A stretch of DNA of 64,000 nucleotides. It comes from Calendula officinalis (taxonomy: Eukaryota; Streptophyta; Magnoliopsida; Asterales; Asteraceae). Positions within the stretch are counted from its first letter, which is position 1; every line of letters begins with the position of its first letter. The stretch spans positions 76,998,929-77,062,928 of the forward strand of contig OY970826.1 of assembly GCA_963853835.1 (NCBI GenBank), given 5' to 3'. The notes beneath the pieces were generated by a model. The model ran no database searches. It was given only the letters and a program-made list of their open reading frames with translations, and was not told the origin of the DNA. This document shows positions 35,967-47,866 of the stretch, piece after piece. The position numbers and the translations under genes were made by a program.

Positions 35967-37010
35967 TATTTTTTGGAACAGCAAAAAAGAAGGCAACGGG
36001 TAGAGCTTCGGCATTGCCATCACCCTCCCGAAGACCTCCAAACTATTATAAACAAACTAGAGTCTAGCAATAAACTAGACTAAAAAGAAACAAATTACAA
36101 AGGAAATTTAAACCAATCCGTCCATGAAATCATACATTTTTTATTTCGATGGGTTAACCAAGAAAAAGAAAATAACTATTTTCTCTACAATATCCTTTTT
36201 CCTCATCTTTCCTTTGTCAAAAATTGTGGAATTTCTAAATCTCCAAAGCATCCAACACGTGGTAAGGCCTATAACTTGAAACTTAAGGCGATGTAAGTAA
36301 CGCATTTTAAGGGAGTCACAAAATTGACGCCACTCGGAGAAGGAAGAAGCATTAGGAGTACCGAGATCGCACCATTTAAAAATTGAAGACCAAACTTCTT
36401 TAGCTAATTGACACGAAAATAAAATGTGAGAGATGGATTCAACTCCCGAATTACATACCGGGCACATGATAGATGTAATTTCTAGACCTTTCTTTGAGAG
36501 ATTTAAACGGATAGGAAGTCTATCCAAGATTACCCTCCAAGTGAAAATGTTAACCTTAATAGGTACCGAATTGCACCAAAGAGGATCATAATGAAACCCG
36601 GGAAAGAGAAAATTATTAATAATCTTTCTAGTTTCACCAACCGTAAAATTACAATTGTCACCAAGAGTCCAAACAACTCTATCTTTCCCCTCTTGTAAAC
36701 GGTATGCACTAATGAGGGACATGAGGTTTTGCAATTGATCTTCCTCCAATCCTCCTCTAATAGGGCGCCTCCAATTGAAACTCCAACCTTCACTAGTCAA
36801 TCCATCCTTCACTTTACAAAAAGAATTCAATTCTAATTTAAAAAGGCGGTTAAAGAGAGAGCATAATGGAATATGACTTGCCCAATTATCAGACCAAAAA
36901 TTTATATTAGCTCCATCTCTTAAACTGAATTTAAGAGAATTATAATGAACTATCTTAGAATCATGAAGATAATTAATTGTACCAAAATTTATCTTAGACT
37001 CATTTGGGAA
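35967..37010 (-). mobile_element. 5'-truncated LINE
   Basis: The minus-strand 3' end is at about 35967 with a short A-rich tail, and 'gcaacgggtagagcttcggcattgcc' matches the 3' end of the large LINE. The 5' side breaks off near 37010 inside ORF2. A short TCATTT on both sides (about 35957 and 37005) may be the target duplication, but it is too short to be sure. About 1 kb of an original near 5.4 kb remains. Confidence 0.75.
36126..36996 (-). pseudogene. LINE ORF2 C-terminal fragment (zf-RVT)
   Basis: Reading on the minus strand from about 36996: GANINFWSDNWASH, NWRRPIRGGLEEDQ, VNIFTWRVILDRLP and the zinc-binding CPVCNSGVESISHILFSC, then CWMLWRFRNS. This is the zf-RVT region of a plant LINE ORF2. 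The last codons are shifted: the frame ends FLVNPSK, while the family ending (SWTDW-K-PL) is in another frame. It is non-functional because it lacks the endonuclease and reverse transcriptase. Confidence 0.88.
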
Positions 37011-37154
37011 GATTTAGGTAAAAAGTCAAAAAATGAAATTGATAAAATACCTAGAGGGAAACCTGATGCTGACAAACCAGCTTATCGAAGGGTAGTTCAA
37101 GCAATGCAACTACAAAAACTCATTAATAACATCTTGAAGAAATGGATGTGTTTT

Positions 37155-37256
37155 TGTTTGATTCAGTGTTTGACTTCAAAAGAAAAATTGGATGATTTTT
37201 TATATATTATGTTTGATTCAGTGTTTGACTTCAAAAGAGAATTTGGATGATTTTTC
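37155..37256. repeat. 55-bp tandem duplication
   Basis: 'tgtttgattcagtgtttgac' followed by 'ttcaaaagaraawttggatga' begins at 37155 and again at 37210. Confidence 0.85.
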
Positions 37257-37379
37257 TAATTGGGGTTAGGGTTTTGATTTGGGTGTATTTTTGTATGCAG
37301 AGATGAAGGAAAGATGAAAGAGATTGTGAGGTTGAGGGTAAAATTGTCAATTTAAAAAAATTTAACAGCATATTTTAAC

Positions 37380-37512
37380 GGTTGTTAGTATTAGGGACCA
37401 AAACCAATACAAAGTCCAAACCACAGTGACCACGAGTGTAATTTCTGATACTTAGGGACCAAATCCAAAACATTTGTCAAACCACAGGGACTATCCGTGT
37501 AATTTACTCTAA
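37380..37512. mobile_element. Single arm of a long-inverted-repeat MITE
   Basis: 'agggaccaaaaccaatac', 'aaaccacagtgaccacgagtg' and the end 'ccgtgtaatttactct' match one arm of the family at 991-1296 and 56336-58135. The opposite arm is not found nearby. Confidence 0.6.
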
Positions 37513-40178
37513 TATGTAAATCAAACAAATTCAGATATCGAATCATCAAATTATCGTACTATGCATACTAAGTTAATAATTCAAACCTATCATTATTTGT
37601 GACGAAAACTACTAGTTCTTTAATAATGATATTTCATATTTGGTAAATGAGAAAAAAAACTTTATATGGTTGAGTCACTCATTACATATGTTTGCTTAGC
37701 CAGGTGGGTTGTCCCCTCCTTATGGCCCATCCCCTAACATTGACTCATACATGGTCATTAGGTGATAATTTTTATACCACATATTTTAATAATCTATTAC
37801 TACTATTGTATTGTTTATTTGTACAATATGTAGATTTAATTATACACTGTAGTATAGGCATCAAAAAATATGGTAGCAAAATTGACCAACTGCACATATC
37901 AGAGCATAACATTAACCCATGCTCTTATCACTTCATTTTCTTACCAAATCATTCCAACTAACACTCAACAAATATTTACTTATACCAATAAGACATTTTC
38001 ATCTAATATTTTACACATAAAATACACAAACACAAAATATCAATATCCACAAAAATTACATTAACTCTCATCTATTTACACTTCTCCAAGCTGAAAGGAA
38101 ATAACCGACTAGGCCGTGCCAACGACCGTAATAGTGAATCGACGCCATGTGCCCGTCACACCATTAAAAACTTTATGCATCCCAAATTACACATAATGCT
38201 CCTCAATGTTTAACTTTACGTCATGTCCCCCATTATACTTTAACCATTCATTCATCATCAACCTAATCAACTATCTAAAATAACCCTAATAGTTTATCAT
38301 GTGACACATGGCTTGGATAGTTTTTCTTCTATATATTCACCATAAATTTTACTACTTGCATGAATCATATTATTAGGTTGATCAATTAGGTTGTCATACA
38401 TTATTAACGGATGAACTAAGACAATTTAACTTTCGATCCCTTGGACTCCTAAAATGTTTAGATTACTTATAAAAGTAGTTATCTAAATCGATTGGAATTT
38501 ATTCAAGTTGGAGTCTTGGAGTCACTTTAAGAGGTCATATTACAATTTACATATAAAAAGCATGATCCTTTATTTCAAAGCAATAGTGAGTGCTTCAATT
38601 CATCCAAATTTTTATTTTGTGTTTATCGTTGGAAAAAACCAAGACCAAGAGAATTTGAAAGGAAAAGTAACGAGTTTATATGGTGGGCTTAGAGTTTGGC
38701 TTTTTAAAAAGAAATAAAGGCAATTATTATGCTCACCAATTCACATTGATTCCTTTTTCTGTTGTTAGTGAGTTTACTACTAAAAAGGCACACTTCAAAA
38801 CCCCACCCCCCCCCCCCCCCCTCTTTTGAAATGTGCATGATCCAGTAATAAAACCGGATCGCTTGAGATCGGACTGGATTGAGAACCGAGAAAATATTTT
38901 TGGCCGGACCGAGGACCAAACCACTGACGTCTTGGACCGGACCAGACCGAGAACCATGTTATTTAAAAAATAATTGACTTTTTCTGTTTTTGACACGAAA
39001 CCGGATCAGTATAGCTCGGCTCGGTCCGATCTAATCCACTGATTCCGGCCGATTTTTGCTCCAGTTTGTACATGCCTAGTGTTTAGGTATTATAACTTGT
39101 ATAGTCATATATTATAAGACAATTAAGGTATTACAGTCTTAAGGTGCATCAAGGTATCAAACGACAATCTTCATTTTTTATATATGCTTACCTCTAAAGT
39201 TTTTATTATATCCATAAACAGTTTCATTTATTCCTTGTTGCATATAAGTTCCACATATACAGATAGATGCATAAATCATTATTGTGCAAAAAATTAACCT
39301 TCATTTAAAAAAATATTAATCATTTTATGAATATGAGAATAAGATTTGGTAGAAAACAACAAATTTTTTGATATCGATGTCTCTTTCTTATATAGGTTTC
39401 ATAATATATGTTGGGCCGCATAAGGCCAATGTAGCGATATAACGCATTTAAAGGCTTAGTGGGACTTTTATTATGGTCTACTGAGTTTGACAGAGGCCCA
39501 TGTAGCATCAACCTCTATCTAAATAGTAAATAGTTACACTCCCAACACATCATCGTCAAAATTGCAAAACCAATGTTGGTAAAATCTTAACCCCTTAATG
39601 GTTTTCGGGTATAAAATTCCAATAGTACATATATAAGATAGAGTATGTGATTTATGTAATCAACAATATTCTACTTCATTCGATAGACTAGTTTCTTGTG
39701 CAATGAAGCTTTATCTATCACAAGTCCATATAGATAAGTTTCTTGAAAGCATTCATATTCTTAGGTTTCGGGTTTTGGGATTATGGTTCACAATGCCTAC
39801 ATTTGTATTATATTGATCAACCCTAAACGGTCATTATAATGATCAATGAGATACCCATAAGATCGACACACCGACAAATGGTCATTACATGCATCGAGCC
39901 TTTTGTTTTGCACTCATTGTGCAAAGTTTCAACATCGGCGGTCGCTTTGATGTCACGTTGTCAAGCACCAACCAAATCGGTACCGAGTGGAAGACATATA
40001 TACATGAATAGGAAAGATAGCATGTTATTGGGAAAACGAGACCACCACTCCAAAGGCCTCATAGTTGATATTAGCTTTAATCACAAGCACAATCCACTAC
40101 CTAACGGGCCCTTTCAATCATAGTCCACTACATGCTAAAGAGTACGTATTAATTTGATGAAAAATATAAAAATATATA
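37513..40178. other. Intergenic stretch, no gene
   Basis: AT-rich sequence with scattered repeat fragments. A degenerate 'accggacc/gagaaccg' stretch at about 38850-39060 resembles decayed interiors of the hAT MITEs. A 94-codon plus-strand frame (39839-40123) has no motif I can recognise. Nothing is supported as a gene. Confidence 0.5.
38806..38821. repeat. Poly(C) tract
   Basis: Sixteen consecutive C in an AT-rich context, next to 'cacttcaaaaccccac'. Could be G-quadruplex-forming on the minus strand. Its length may be affected by sequencing error. Confidence 0.85.
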
Positions 40179-40490
40179 CTTCCTCCGTATCAAAATAAGT
40201 GATACACTTCTTGAAACACGGTTTTTGAGGCAAAATATTAAAAACTAGTCTAAAATAAAGTAAAGTGGATAGTTAGTGGGAAATGAGTCCCAATTTTTTT
40301 GAATAAAGTGATATTAATGATGTTTAATAGTAAAGTAAGGGTAAAAGGGTAATTTCATTTTATTAAAGTAGATAGTTAGTGGAGAAAGGATCCTACGTTT
40401 TTACCAAATAAGGTAAGTTTTGAAAATGTATAACTTATTTTGTTCCACCCCTAAATAGAAAATGTATAACTTATTTTAATACGGAGGTAG
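40179..40490. mobile_element. Stowaway-like MITE
   Basis: It begins CTTCCTCCGTATCAAAATAA and ends TTTTAATACGGAGGTAG, flanked by TA (40177-40178 and 40491-40492). 312 bp, the same subfamily as 4248-4560. It lies 580 bp downstream of the carboxypeptidase stop codon. Confidence 0.85.
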
Positions 40491-41069
40491 TATATTTAGA
40501 CAGAAACTTGTATACAAAGCTACAAAGTAAGTTTTTTTCTTTAATATATTTCTCAAAAGTAACTTTTTATTGGTGTTGTGTAAGTATACTATTTTGTTTT
40601 TGATACAGGCTGAAATACAAATAGATTTTGACTATTTAAAATCTAGGATTGACACACTAAGAAGTTTTAGTTTAAATTTATGAAAATTTACTTTTTCTCT
40701 TAAATTTGTGTTTTTAGTCGAACTGATTTGAAGATAAAATTCATGGTATTCTTTGAATCAACCGATTTTTAAAATAGATTATTCTAAGTATTCTAAATAT
40801 CAATAATATCAATTTATGTCCTTATTTTTACCCTACATCAGTTTTAGTCCATAATGAAAATTCAAGTAAGATGTCAAATTTAATTTTTCTACAATAATTG
40901 TCTTCCTCGGCAACACATACCCATATCAAACAAAAAGTGCTTCAAAAACGTTAATGCAAGACCATAAAAAGCTATAATAAATAAAAAGTAATACTAACAA
41001 TAATGTATTTAAGTCCATAAAACTAAAGTAAACAACCTATTCCTAACTAATATTATGCTTTTAAGTAGA

Positions 41070-43861
41070 TCAGTGCTTTAATAAATAAAGACTCCGACGG
41101 TATTTTGTAAGCCATTGATTAATGATCTTCACTTCCTGTTTTCGCTGATCAACCAACCACTCGGGATCAGTTTCCCGCGAGTATAATATGTCCAAGCAAT
41201 GCGAACCTGCATCGCACGAGAAATAAACAAAACTCGTAAAGCCGATTCCAAATGATTGATTAAAAACATGTTAAATAGTTAGTTTATAATGTATTTTATC
41301 CCTATGATATATATGTAACTGTATATATTGAAGTCAATATATACAATGGGTAACACTATTAGTTATTTTCACAATCTCCAATCTTTCGCCAATACGGCAA
41401 AATGTGAATATTATCTTTAACATATTGTTTAAATTTATTTGCTCTAATAAAAACGAGTAACAAAACATACCATTGGTCGTTTTTACGGCAAGAATACTAT
41501 CTGAAATGTCTTCCAATACCCTGAAACGTAAAACAAAAGATAACGTTATAATGATTTATATCTGAAGACAAACACATTATCTTTTGGCAATAGCTTTTTT
41601 GGCATGCATTGGTTTGTGGTTATCACGAAACATATTAATCGTGAGATGATATCTACACCACAGAAACTTATTCACATACTACAACCTATTTTGATTTAAT
41701 ACTTATACATTATTGTGTATAGTCAATATAGTTTTTGTGGTGTAGATAATTTAAGTTTACAACATTAATTACATACCCTCCACTACTATAAGGATCTCTT
41801 AAACCGTTGGAGAAGATGATGTTACTACCAAAGTTGCTAAGCACCAACCTTATGTCCTACAATGTTGTATACAAAATGCACGAGATTACATAAACCGATA
41901 AATCGATAATTAATAGGGGTAATTCAAATCGTACAAAGAAAAAAAATACTTACCTGACCGCCATAATAAGTTGTAGCCCAATGAGCACGAGGATTGACGC
42001 CGAACATATTCTTACAGTCGTCGATGAAGTCTTGTTCGTCATAAGGCGAGTTCGGGAACATGCTGGTGTTACTAGTTATGCCAATCGGTATCACCATCTC
42101 GCTACAAGTCTACGCATGTTGAAACAAGTTAATAATCTAGAATAACAGGTGATTTTTACACCACAAAATCTACATCCTGCACTACTGACCACAATGTACA
42201 ACATTTAAAGCAAACAATGTAAGAAAGTTTTTACTCACTTGCCATTGCCATCCGATGGACGTTTGATCAACGCCTGACGTCAAGTTATAGCAAGGTCTAT
42301 TCGGTGAATAAGAAACAAGTCCAGCAAATACACGATCAAGAATATCACTTTTAGTGCTTGCTCCATCAATGGCGTTACAAATTTGGGCCGTTGGATATCT
42401 TGGTGGAGCATTATATTGAGCTGCACCCGTATACATGTTGTCTAAATAGGCCTTGAGATCCATAGAATTATCTAAGGGCCTAATTAATTAACAAATAAAA
42501 AAAAATCAATTAAAATAGATTAAAGCCGAAATCCGTACTTAATTATATAGTTGTACAAGATATCATTACTTACGAGCAAGTTTTGAATTTTTGCGAAAGA
42601 ATAGCAAGACCATTTGGCATAGAAGCAACTCTATCGATCTCGTTCCATGATTCCTTTATCGTGGTGTAACAATTTTCGCTCGCCTCCTGCATATATAATC
42701 AACAATTATTTTTATTTATCATTATTATTATTAATTATATCAACTTTCTTTATTTAAATGCAAATTAATTGCTTAGATAATTTTACCCTAAAATCTTTGG
42801 TAACGATAGAATAATATGCATCTTGAGGAGTGAGACCCTCAAAGTAAAGAACAGGAGCCGAGGAAGCAAGAGCACCGAGCGCGATATGTGGGTACTTGAG
42901 ACGGAACCATGAAGCAAGCACTTTGAAAATCGATTTCACAAATAAATATTAACAAATAATATAAAAAAACAATTATTCTTGTAAAGATACTAGAATTAAA
43001 GTTAATTAGATGACTTACTTCCACCATAAGACCCTCCAATAACAATAATAGGCGAATTATGTGCATGTAATTTCTTTTTAATATGCATCAATAATTCTGC
43101 ATAATCCGCCAATGCTTGGGCCGAATTAAAATACCCACGAATAGTCTCGTTTTTCACCGATTCTTTCATTGCTTCGACTGAATCTTGGTCCCCGTTTGAC
43201 CCGATCGGATTTGATTGTCCATAGAACCGATGCTAGTGATTTAAAGTAAAATAAACACATAAAATTACAACATTATAACAAGCATTAAAAATTCATAACA
43301 CATACCACTAAACCGATCAAAAGAGCTTTAAATATAGTTTGATTTAAAAGTTATACATCATAGTGAAAAAAATAGTTTATGTGGTGTAGATATGGAGTAA
43401 CATATCTATTTATACCACTAAAATATGTACTTCTAACTACAAGATTATATGTCAAACATGAAAAAAAACATAAAACATACCTCTAAATAGACCACAAGAG
43501 CCTTGAAACGTGGAGCGTTTTCAACTCCGAATCCAAGGCTCTTGATGTCTTGGTCTATGGGAGCTTCGTCACCAAGATGGGCAAAAATCGGTGCATGATT
43601 CTTAGCACCACCCCACCATTTAGAGTTGATAAAATAACGTTGTGGAAAAGTGGCATAACTTTCCGGGTTGTAGTTAAAGTGATCGAGAGTTTGATTGTAG
43701 AAAAAAAGTTTTAAGTCGGTAGAATTGAACGTGGAAACAACATTCGGGTCTTTTAGCAGCAGGTTAACCGTACCGAGCCTTGGAATCTTGTGGGGTGCAC
43801 CCATGGTGGTTGTGGTGTAGATGACAACACATAAGAGAAACCATCGGAATAGAAGTCTCAT
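41070..43861 (-). CDS. Serine carboxypeptidase S28, lysosomal Pro-X carboxypeptidase-like
   Basis: Secreted or vacuolar peptidase predicted to remove the residue after a penultimate proline. The nine minus-strand exons are 43861-43481, 43232-43019, 42920-42787, 42686-42574, 42479-42239, 42109-41954, 41856-41777, 41520-41471 and 41206-41070. All have GT-AG borders and total 1506 nt (501 aa). An N-terminal signal peptide (FRWFLLCVVIYT) is followed by the S28 start block LFFYNQTLDHFNY. The catalytic Ser is in VIGGSYGG (exon 2), Asp in NGLRDPYSSGG (exon 7) and His in NGSHCLDI (exon 9). HRFYGQSNP and LASWFRLKYPH are family landmarks. The length is normal for plant PRCP-like proteins (about 500 aa). 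A TATA box sits 64 bp upstream of the ATG. It appears intact; its true substrate is unknown. Confidence 0.94.
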
Positions 43862-44880
43862 TGCTTGAATTCTTGAGGTATGACTTCTAATGAATGTTAT
43901 GAAATTTCGTCCAAGGGATTGTAGTATTTATATTGGTATTTATTGTTTATCGAGTGGATATATAATTCTCAAATTCAAAATAGTATTTAATTTTTTTGAA
44001 AAAGGATAAAGCTTATCTGACTAATAATTAATTGTTTTTAACTTTTTATTTATGTTTAAAATAAAGTGTAATGGTTACAATTTAGTCTTACCCATAATTC
44101 TACTTATTTGATGAAGACATGTGTCAAAATCAAGAGTTAATATTAAGAGAGAATTAGTGGATTACACATGTTATCCTATAAAGTGAGTATGACTATGAGT
44201 ATGACAAAATATCATTTCTCTAAAATAAAACAATGCTCGAAGATGGTCTAATTTGCAATTTTAATTATTTATCAACGGAATTTTAAATTAGGTAGAAAAT
44301 ATGAAAAATAGACCTTTTATGGTCAAACATCAAAATCATGGATATTTTGAAATGAATGGCGTCTTAATCGGGTTTATAACAACCGGTTTTTAACTAATTC
44401 GATCTTCTATAAGTCTTGTCATACAAGTTTATCTATTCACTTGTTTAATTATGAAACATACATGATAATTACTATTACTATATTATATATTAAGATAAGT
44501 TTTTTTTCTCCGATTTATAAGTTTATATATTAAATTTTTTTTTTTACATAGATAAGGAAGTCAAACGAGAAACAAGCTAAAAAATAGATTATGTGATATG
44601 TTTATATTAGGCAACCAGTTTGACACTGATATCCCTTTTTGAATTGTGAAACTAATATTTTCAAAACAATATTTGTGAATCTAGGTATCATTACATTGTT
44701 GTGTATAACACGTTTGACTCTAATGAGAATCTCGATCAACCGTTTCAGGTGCAAGGAAACCAAAATTATCAAATGCAAAAGAAATTAATACGTGTTATGC
44801 TTTTAAATTAAAACGTATGCAACACTTTTATCACCATAGTATAGTATATATATTATTAAAAAAGAAACAAGAAAACAAAC
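43862..44880. other. Upstream region of the S28 gene
   Basis: The core promoter is near the start codon (TATA box at 43925-43932). The rest is AT-rich, with no other gene or clear transposon up to the LINE target duplication at 44881. Confidence 0.5.
43925..43932 (-). promoter_or_regulatory. TATA box of the S28 carboxypeptidase gene
   Basis: On the minus strand TATAAATA lies 64 bp before the ATG, within 'ccaatataaatactac'. This would place transcription start about 30 bp before the ATG. Confidence 0.6.
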
Positions 44881-45513
44881 GAACGAGACTTGTTTTTTTT
44901 TTTTTTTAACACCAAAAAGAAGGCAACGGGTAGAGCTTCGGCATTGCCATCACCCTCCCGAGGACCTCCACACGAAATTTTATAAAACTAGAGTCAGCAA
45001 AAAGCTAGACTAAAAAGAACCATAATTACAGAGGGAGTCTCAACCAATCAACCCACGAAGTCTTGAACTTTTGACTCCTATGGGAGATCCACGAAAACGA
45101 CGACAAACGAATATTATCAAACAAATTCGACTTATTGACTCTATTACTATCAAATAACAAAGAATTCCTATAACGCCATAAGAACCAACACGTAATAAAA
45201 CCAATCATACGGAACTTCGATCTTCGATCCTTTACGTTTGACATCCGTTCTCCAACTTCCCACCACTCCCGAACCGAGCAAATCAAAGCCCTTTCCAAAT
45301 CGCACCATTTAAAAATCAAATCCCAAACTTGGCTTGCGACCAAACAAGTAAACATAATGTGTGAACTCGATTCCACATACTCGTTACATAAAGGGCACAT
45401 AATAGATTCAATTTCCATCCCCCTTCTAGAAAGATTTAATCTCGTTGGTAACCTATCCAAATACAATCTCCACATAAAGACATTAACCTTGATAGGAATA
45501 TAATTATACCAAC

Positions 45514-46091
45514 TGATGAGGTTAGTAGGGTTACCTATGTATATGATGATGGACTCTTATGTTCAAGAGCCCACGTTGGAGCCGCTGGCACACGGGGATC
45601 CGCCAAAGTCATGACCTCGCCAAAGTCATGACCTGTCAAAGTCATGACCGCCTGTCAAAGTCATGACGCCTGTCAAAGTCCGCCTGTCAATTTATCACCG
45701 GCCGGTCATCATCGCCTGTCAGGATGGTCAGAAGCGCATGTCTTATTGGCCGTCATAATGGCGCTTCATGACTGCTTTATTGCGGGCGTTACACAATCAT
45801 TGACATCGTCATAATGGCGCGTCATGATCGCTTTATTGCAGTCATGATGGCCAACGTTCCATATACTGAGACGGGCCATATAAATACATGGCCTAACTCA
45901 TTGTTAACACACATTGAGACAGAGAAGAGAAGCCTAAAACACAGAGTTCACACACTCTTACCTTCACGTTCGCACTCAACCTCGATCACCCTAGGTTCGC
46001 CAAGAGCTTGTTGGGTTTGCACTGTGATCGTCACAGGAGATTCAAGGTTGACGTCGCCTGGTCTTTGTGTTTGACAATCGTTGTTCGAACA
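45514..46091 (+). repeat. 5' LTR of the gag-only element
   Basis: It starts TGATGAGGTTAGTAGGG and ends GTTGTTCGAACA. It contains five consecutive CAAAGTC(ATGACC)-type units at about 45602-45690, a TATAAATA at 45889 (probable promoter) and a leader-like stretch after it. It appears identical to 49881-50458. Confidence 0.95.
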
Positions 46092-46110
46092 TTGGCGCCA
46101 TCCGTGGGAC
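46092..46110 (+). other. Candidate primer-binding site
   Basis: TTGGCGCCATCCGTGGGAC directly abuts the 5' LTR. TGGCGCC starts are usual for tRNA primer sites in the Tat/Athila side of plant Ty3 elements. Which tRNA is used was not determined. Confidence 0.6.
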
Positions 46111-46177
46111 CCGTTTTTCAACGGCGTTTCACTTTTCCAAACTTTTTTTTTTCTTCCTCAATAATCACACCTTTCCT

Positions 46178-47866
46178 ATGGCGGATACACAGCCATCGCT
46201 GATCACTTCTTCATCGCCATTAATAACCACTACCGTGATTACCACTATACCCGAGGCGGTGATAACCTCGCCTAGTCGTATCATGGAACCATACGTCGAT
46301 TCTGAGTGGACGGTGTCGGATGTCAGGACACAAGGGTATCCCTCTTTAACAAGTCCACTTTTCTCCACAAGGCTTGTTGGATCAAGTTCGTTTACCTCAC
46401 CACAGCCAGTGACGTCCATCCCTTCATTTCAGCCTCTTTTGTCCCACGGGACAAGCTCTCAGGAGGATGGCACGGATCCGGTCAGACAGCCTGTTTCCAC
46501 CTTTCCACAAACCGCTACGCCAGGAGTTCAGGAGGATCCAATTGTGGAGTTACTCCGAAGGTTGGCTCAGAGTACTCAGCCACCACCGCCTCCTCCACCA
46601 CCTACTTCATCGGACCTGTTGTCTCAGTTGGTGGCGGCGTTGCGCCCAGCACCGCAGCCAACGGTTGTTCAACCAGTAGATCCGTTGTCACAATTATTGG
46701 AGCAGTTAAGACAACCACCCATTCACACCCCACCACCACCTCCACCACATGATACATCTAATGATATGTTGCGCGTGTTGCAAGCACTCGTGGCAGCAGC
46801 CGCACCACCCCGAGCGGCCACTATGCCTTTGTCGGTGGTTAGTTCGAAGTTTTGTGACTGGGTGGCCAGATTCCCTCTCCCAAATAAACAAAAAGTTCCG
46901 TCCATAGTTGGTACTTACGATGGTACACGGGATCCCGATGACCACCTTGCTCTTTTTGAACAGGCCATTATGACCGAGAAATGGCTAGACCCAGTCGCTT
47001 GTCACATGTTCCCTGGCACGTTGCAGGGTTTCGCTCGTGATTGGTTTGCTGACTTACCGGAGAGGAGTATTCAAGACTTTGCAGATCTAAAGGCTAAATT
47101 TGTGACTCACTTTATCCAACAAAAGAAGCAGCAGAGAACTCATATAGAAGCACATTTGCTGCGACAAAGGGAAGGCGAGGGGTTACGCGACTTCATTCAG
47201 CGTTACACGCAGGAGTGCCAGAAAATTGTCGCCTTACCCGAAAGCCAACAAATTTCGGGTTTTACCCTCTCCTTGCTTCCAGGACAACTGCAAGAAAAGT
47301 TAATCAAGAGAACTCCGATTACTTTCAAAGAAGCCACGGACAGGGCATATGACTATGTAAGGTCAAAAGAAATTGTCTCCCTGACAAGAGAGGTAGGCGG
47401 CAAGTCATGGACCGACACGTCAGATCGCAGGCATGAAGCTCTAACTGGTGATCATCAACGAGATGAAAGGAGCAACCGGAGGTTTGGCCCATACGATAAA
47501 CATCCGTCTGAGCGTGCTCTTAGCAAAACACCAAAAGAAATCTTGATAACAGAGCAGGTGTGCGCTACCTTCACACCTCCACCCCAAATGGAGCACAGGT
47601 CGGGTACGAAAAACATGAATAAATACTGTGATTTCCATGAAGATCATGGACACGACACGAATGCCTGTAGAGAGCTAAAAAGGGAAATCAGGCGGGCTTT
47701 GGAAGAAGGCAAACTAGAACACCTTGTCCCTGGCGCTAAGCAGCAAGCAAATAAACCTCCACTTAAGAAGAGTTATGCCTGGCAAAAGAAGGGGGAAGAC
47801 ACAGAACATCCCGGACCACCTGATGGTCATATCCTCATGGTACATGAGGGAGCCAATATTAACTGA
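46178..47866 (+). CDS. gag: Retrotransposon Gag polyprotein (Ty3, Tat-like)
   Basis: Structural protein that packages element RNA into cytoplasmic virus-like particles. It is 562 aa from the first in-frame ATG (46178), which is not inside the LTR. Residues 1-130 are Ser/Thr-rich, and about 130-225 are Pro-rich with runs of seven or more prolines. The Retrotrans_gag domain lies at about 240-410, with VGTYDGTRDPDDHLALFEQA, GFARDWFADLPERSI, FVTHFIQQKKQQRT and LRDFIQRYTQECQKI. Near 480-500 is a zinc knuckle-like CDFHEDHGHDTNAC, spaced C-X2-H-X4-H-X4-C, where the second Cys of a classical CCHC knuckle is replaced by His; relatives in the Tat group commonly show this. The frame is fully open. No protease follows. 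Confidence 0.93.
   Translation: MADTQPSLITSSSPLITTTVITTIPEAVITSPSRIMEPYVDSEWTVSDVRTQGYPSLTSPLFSTRLVGSSSFTSPQPVTSIPSFQPLLSHGTSSQEDGTDPVRQPVSTFPQTATPGVQEDPIVELLRRLAQSTQPPPPPPPPTSSDLLSQLVAALRPAPQPTVVQPVDPLSQLLEQLRQPPIHTPPPPPPHDTSNDMLRVLQALVAAAAPPRAATMPLSVVSSKFCDWVARFPLPNKQKVPSIVGTYDGTRDPDDHLALFEQAIMTEKWLDPVACHMFPGTLQGFARDWFADLPERSIQDFADLKAKFVTHFIQQKKQQRTHIEAHLLRQREGEGLRDFIQRYTQECQKIVALPESQQISGFTLSLLPGQLQEKLIKRTPITFKEATDRAYDYVRSKEIVSLTREVGGKSWTDTSDRRHEALTGDHQRDERSNRRFGPYDKHPSERALSKTPKEILITEQVCATFTPPPQMEHRSGTKNMNKYCDFHEDHGHDTNACRELKREIRRALEEGKLEHLVPGAKQQANKPPLKKSYAWQKKGEDTEHPGPPDGHILMVHEGANIN

Noticed and set aside
39839..40123. 94-codon plus-strand open frame
   Set aside because: No family resemblance, isolated in an intergenic region; not supported as a gene.
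45814..46074. 86-codon frame present in two identical copies (also 50181-50441)
   Set aside because: It lies within the two LTRs; duplication follows from LTR identity and no protein function is suggested.
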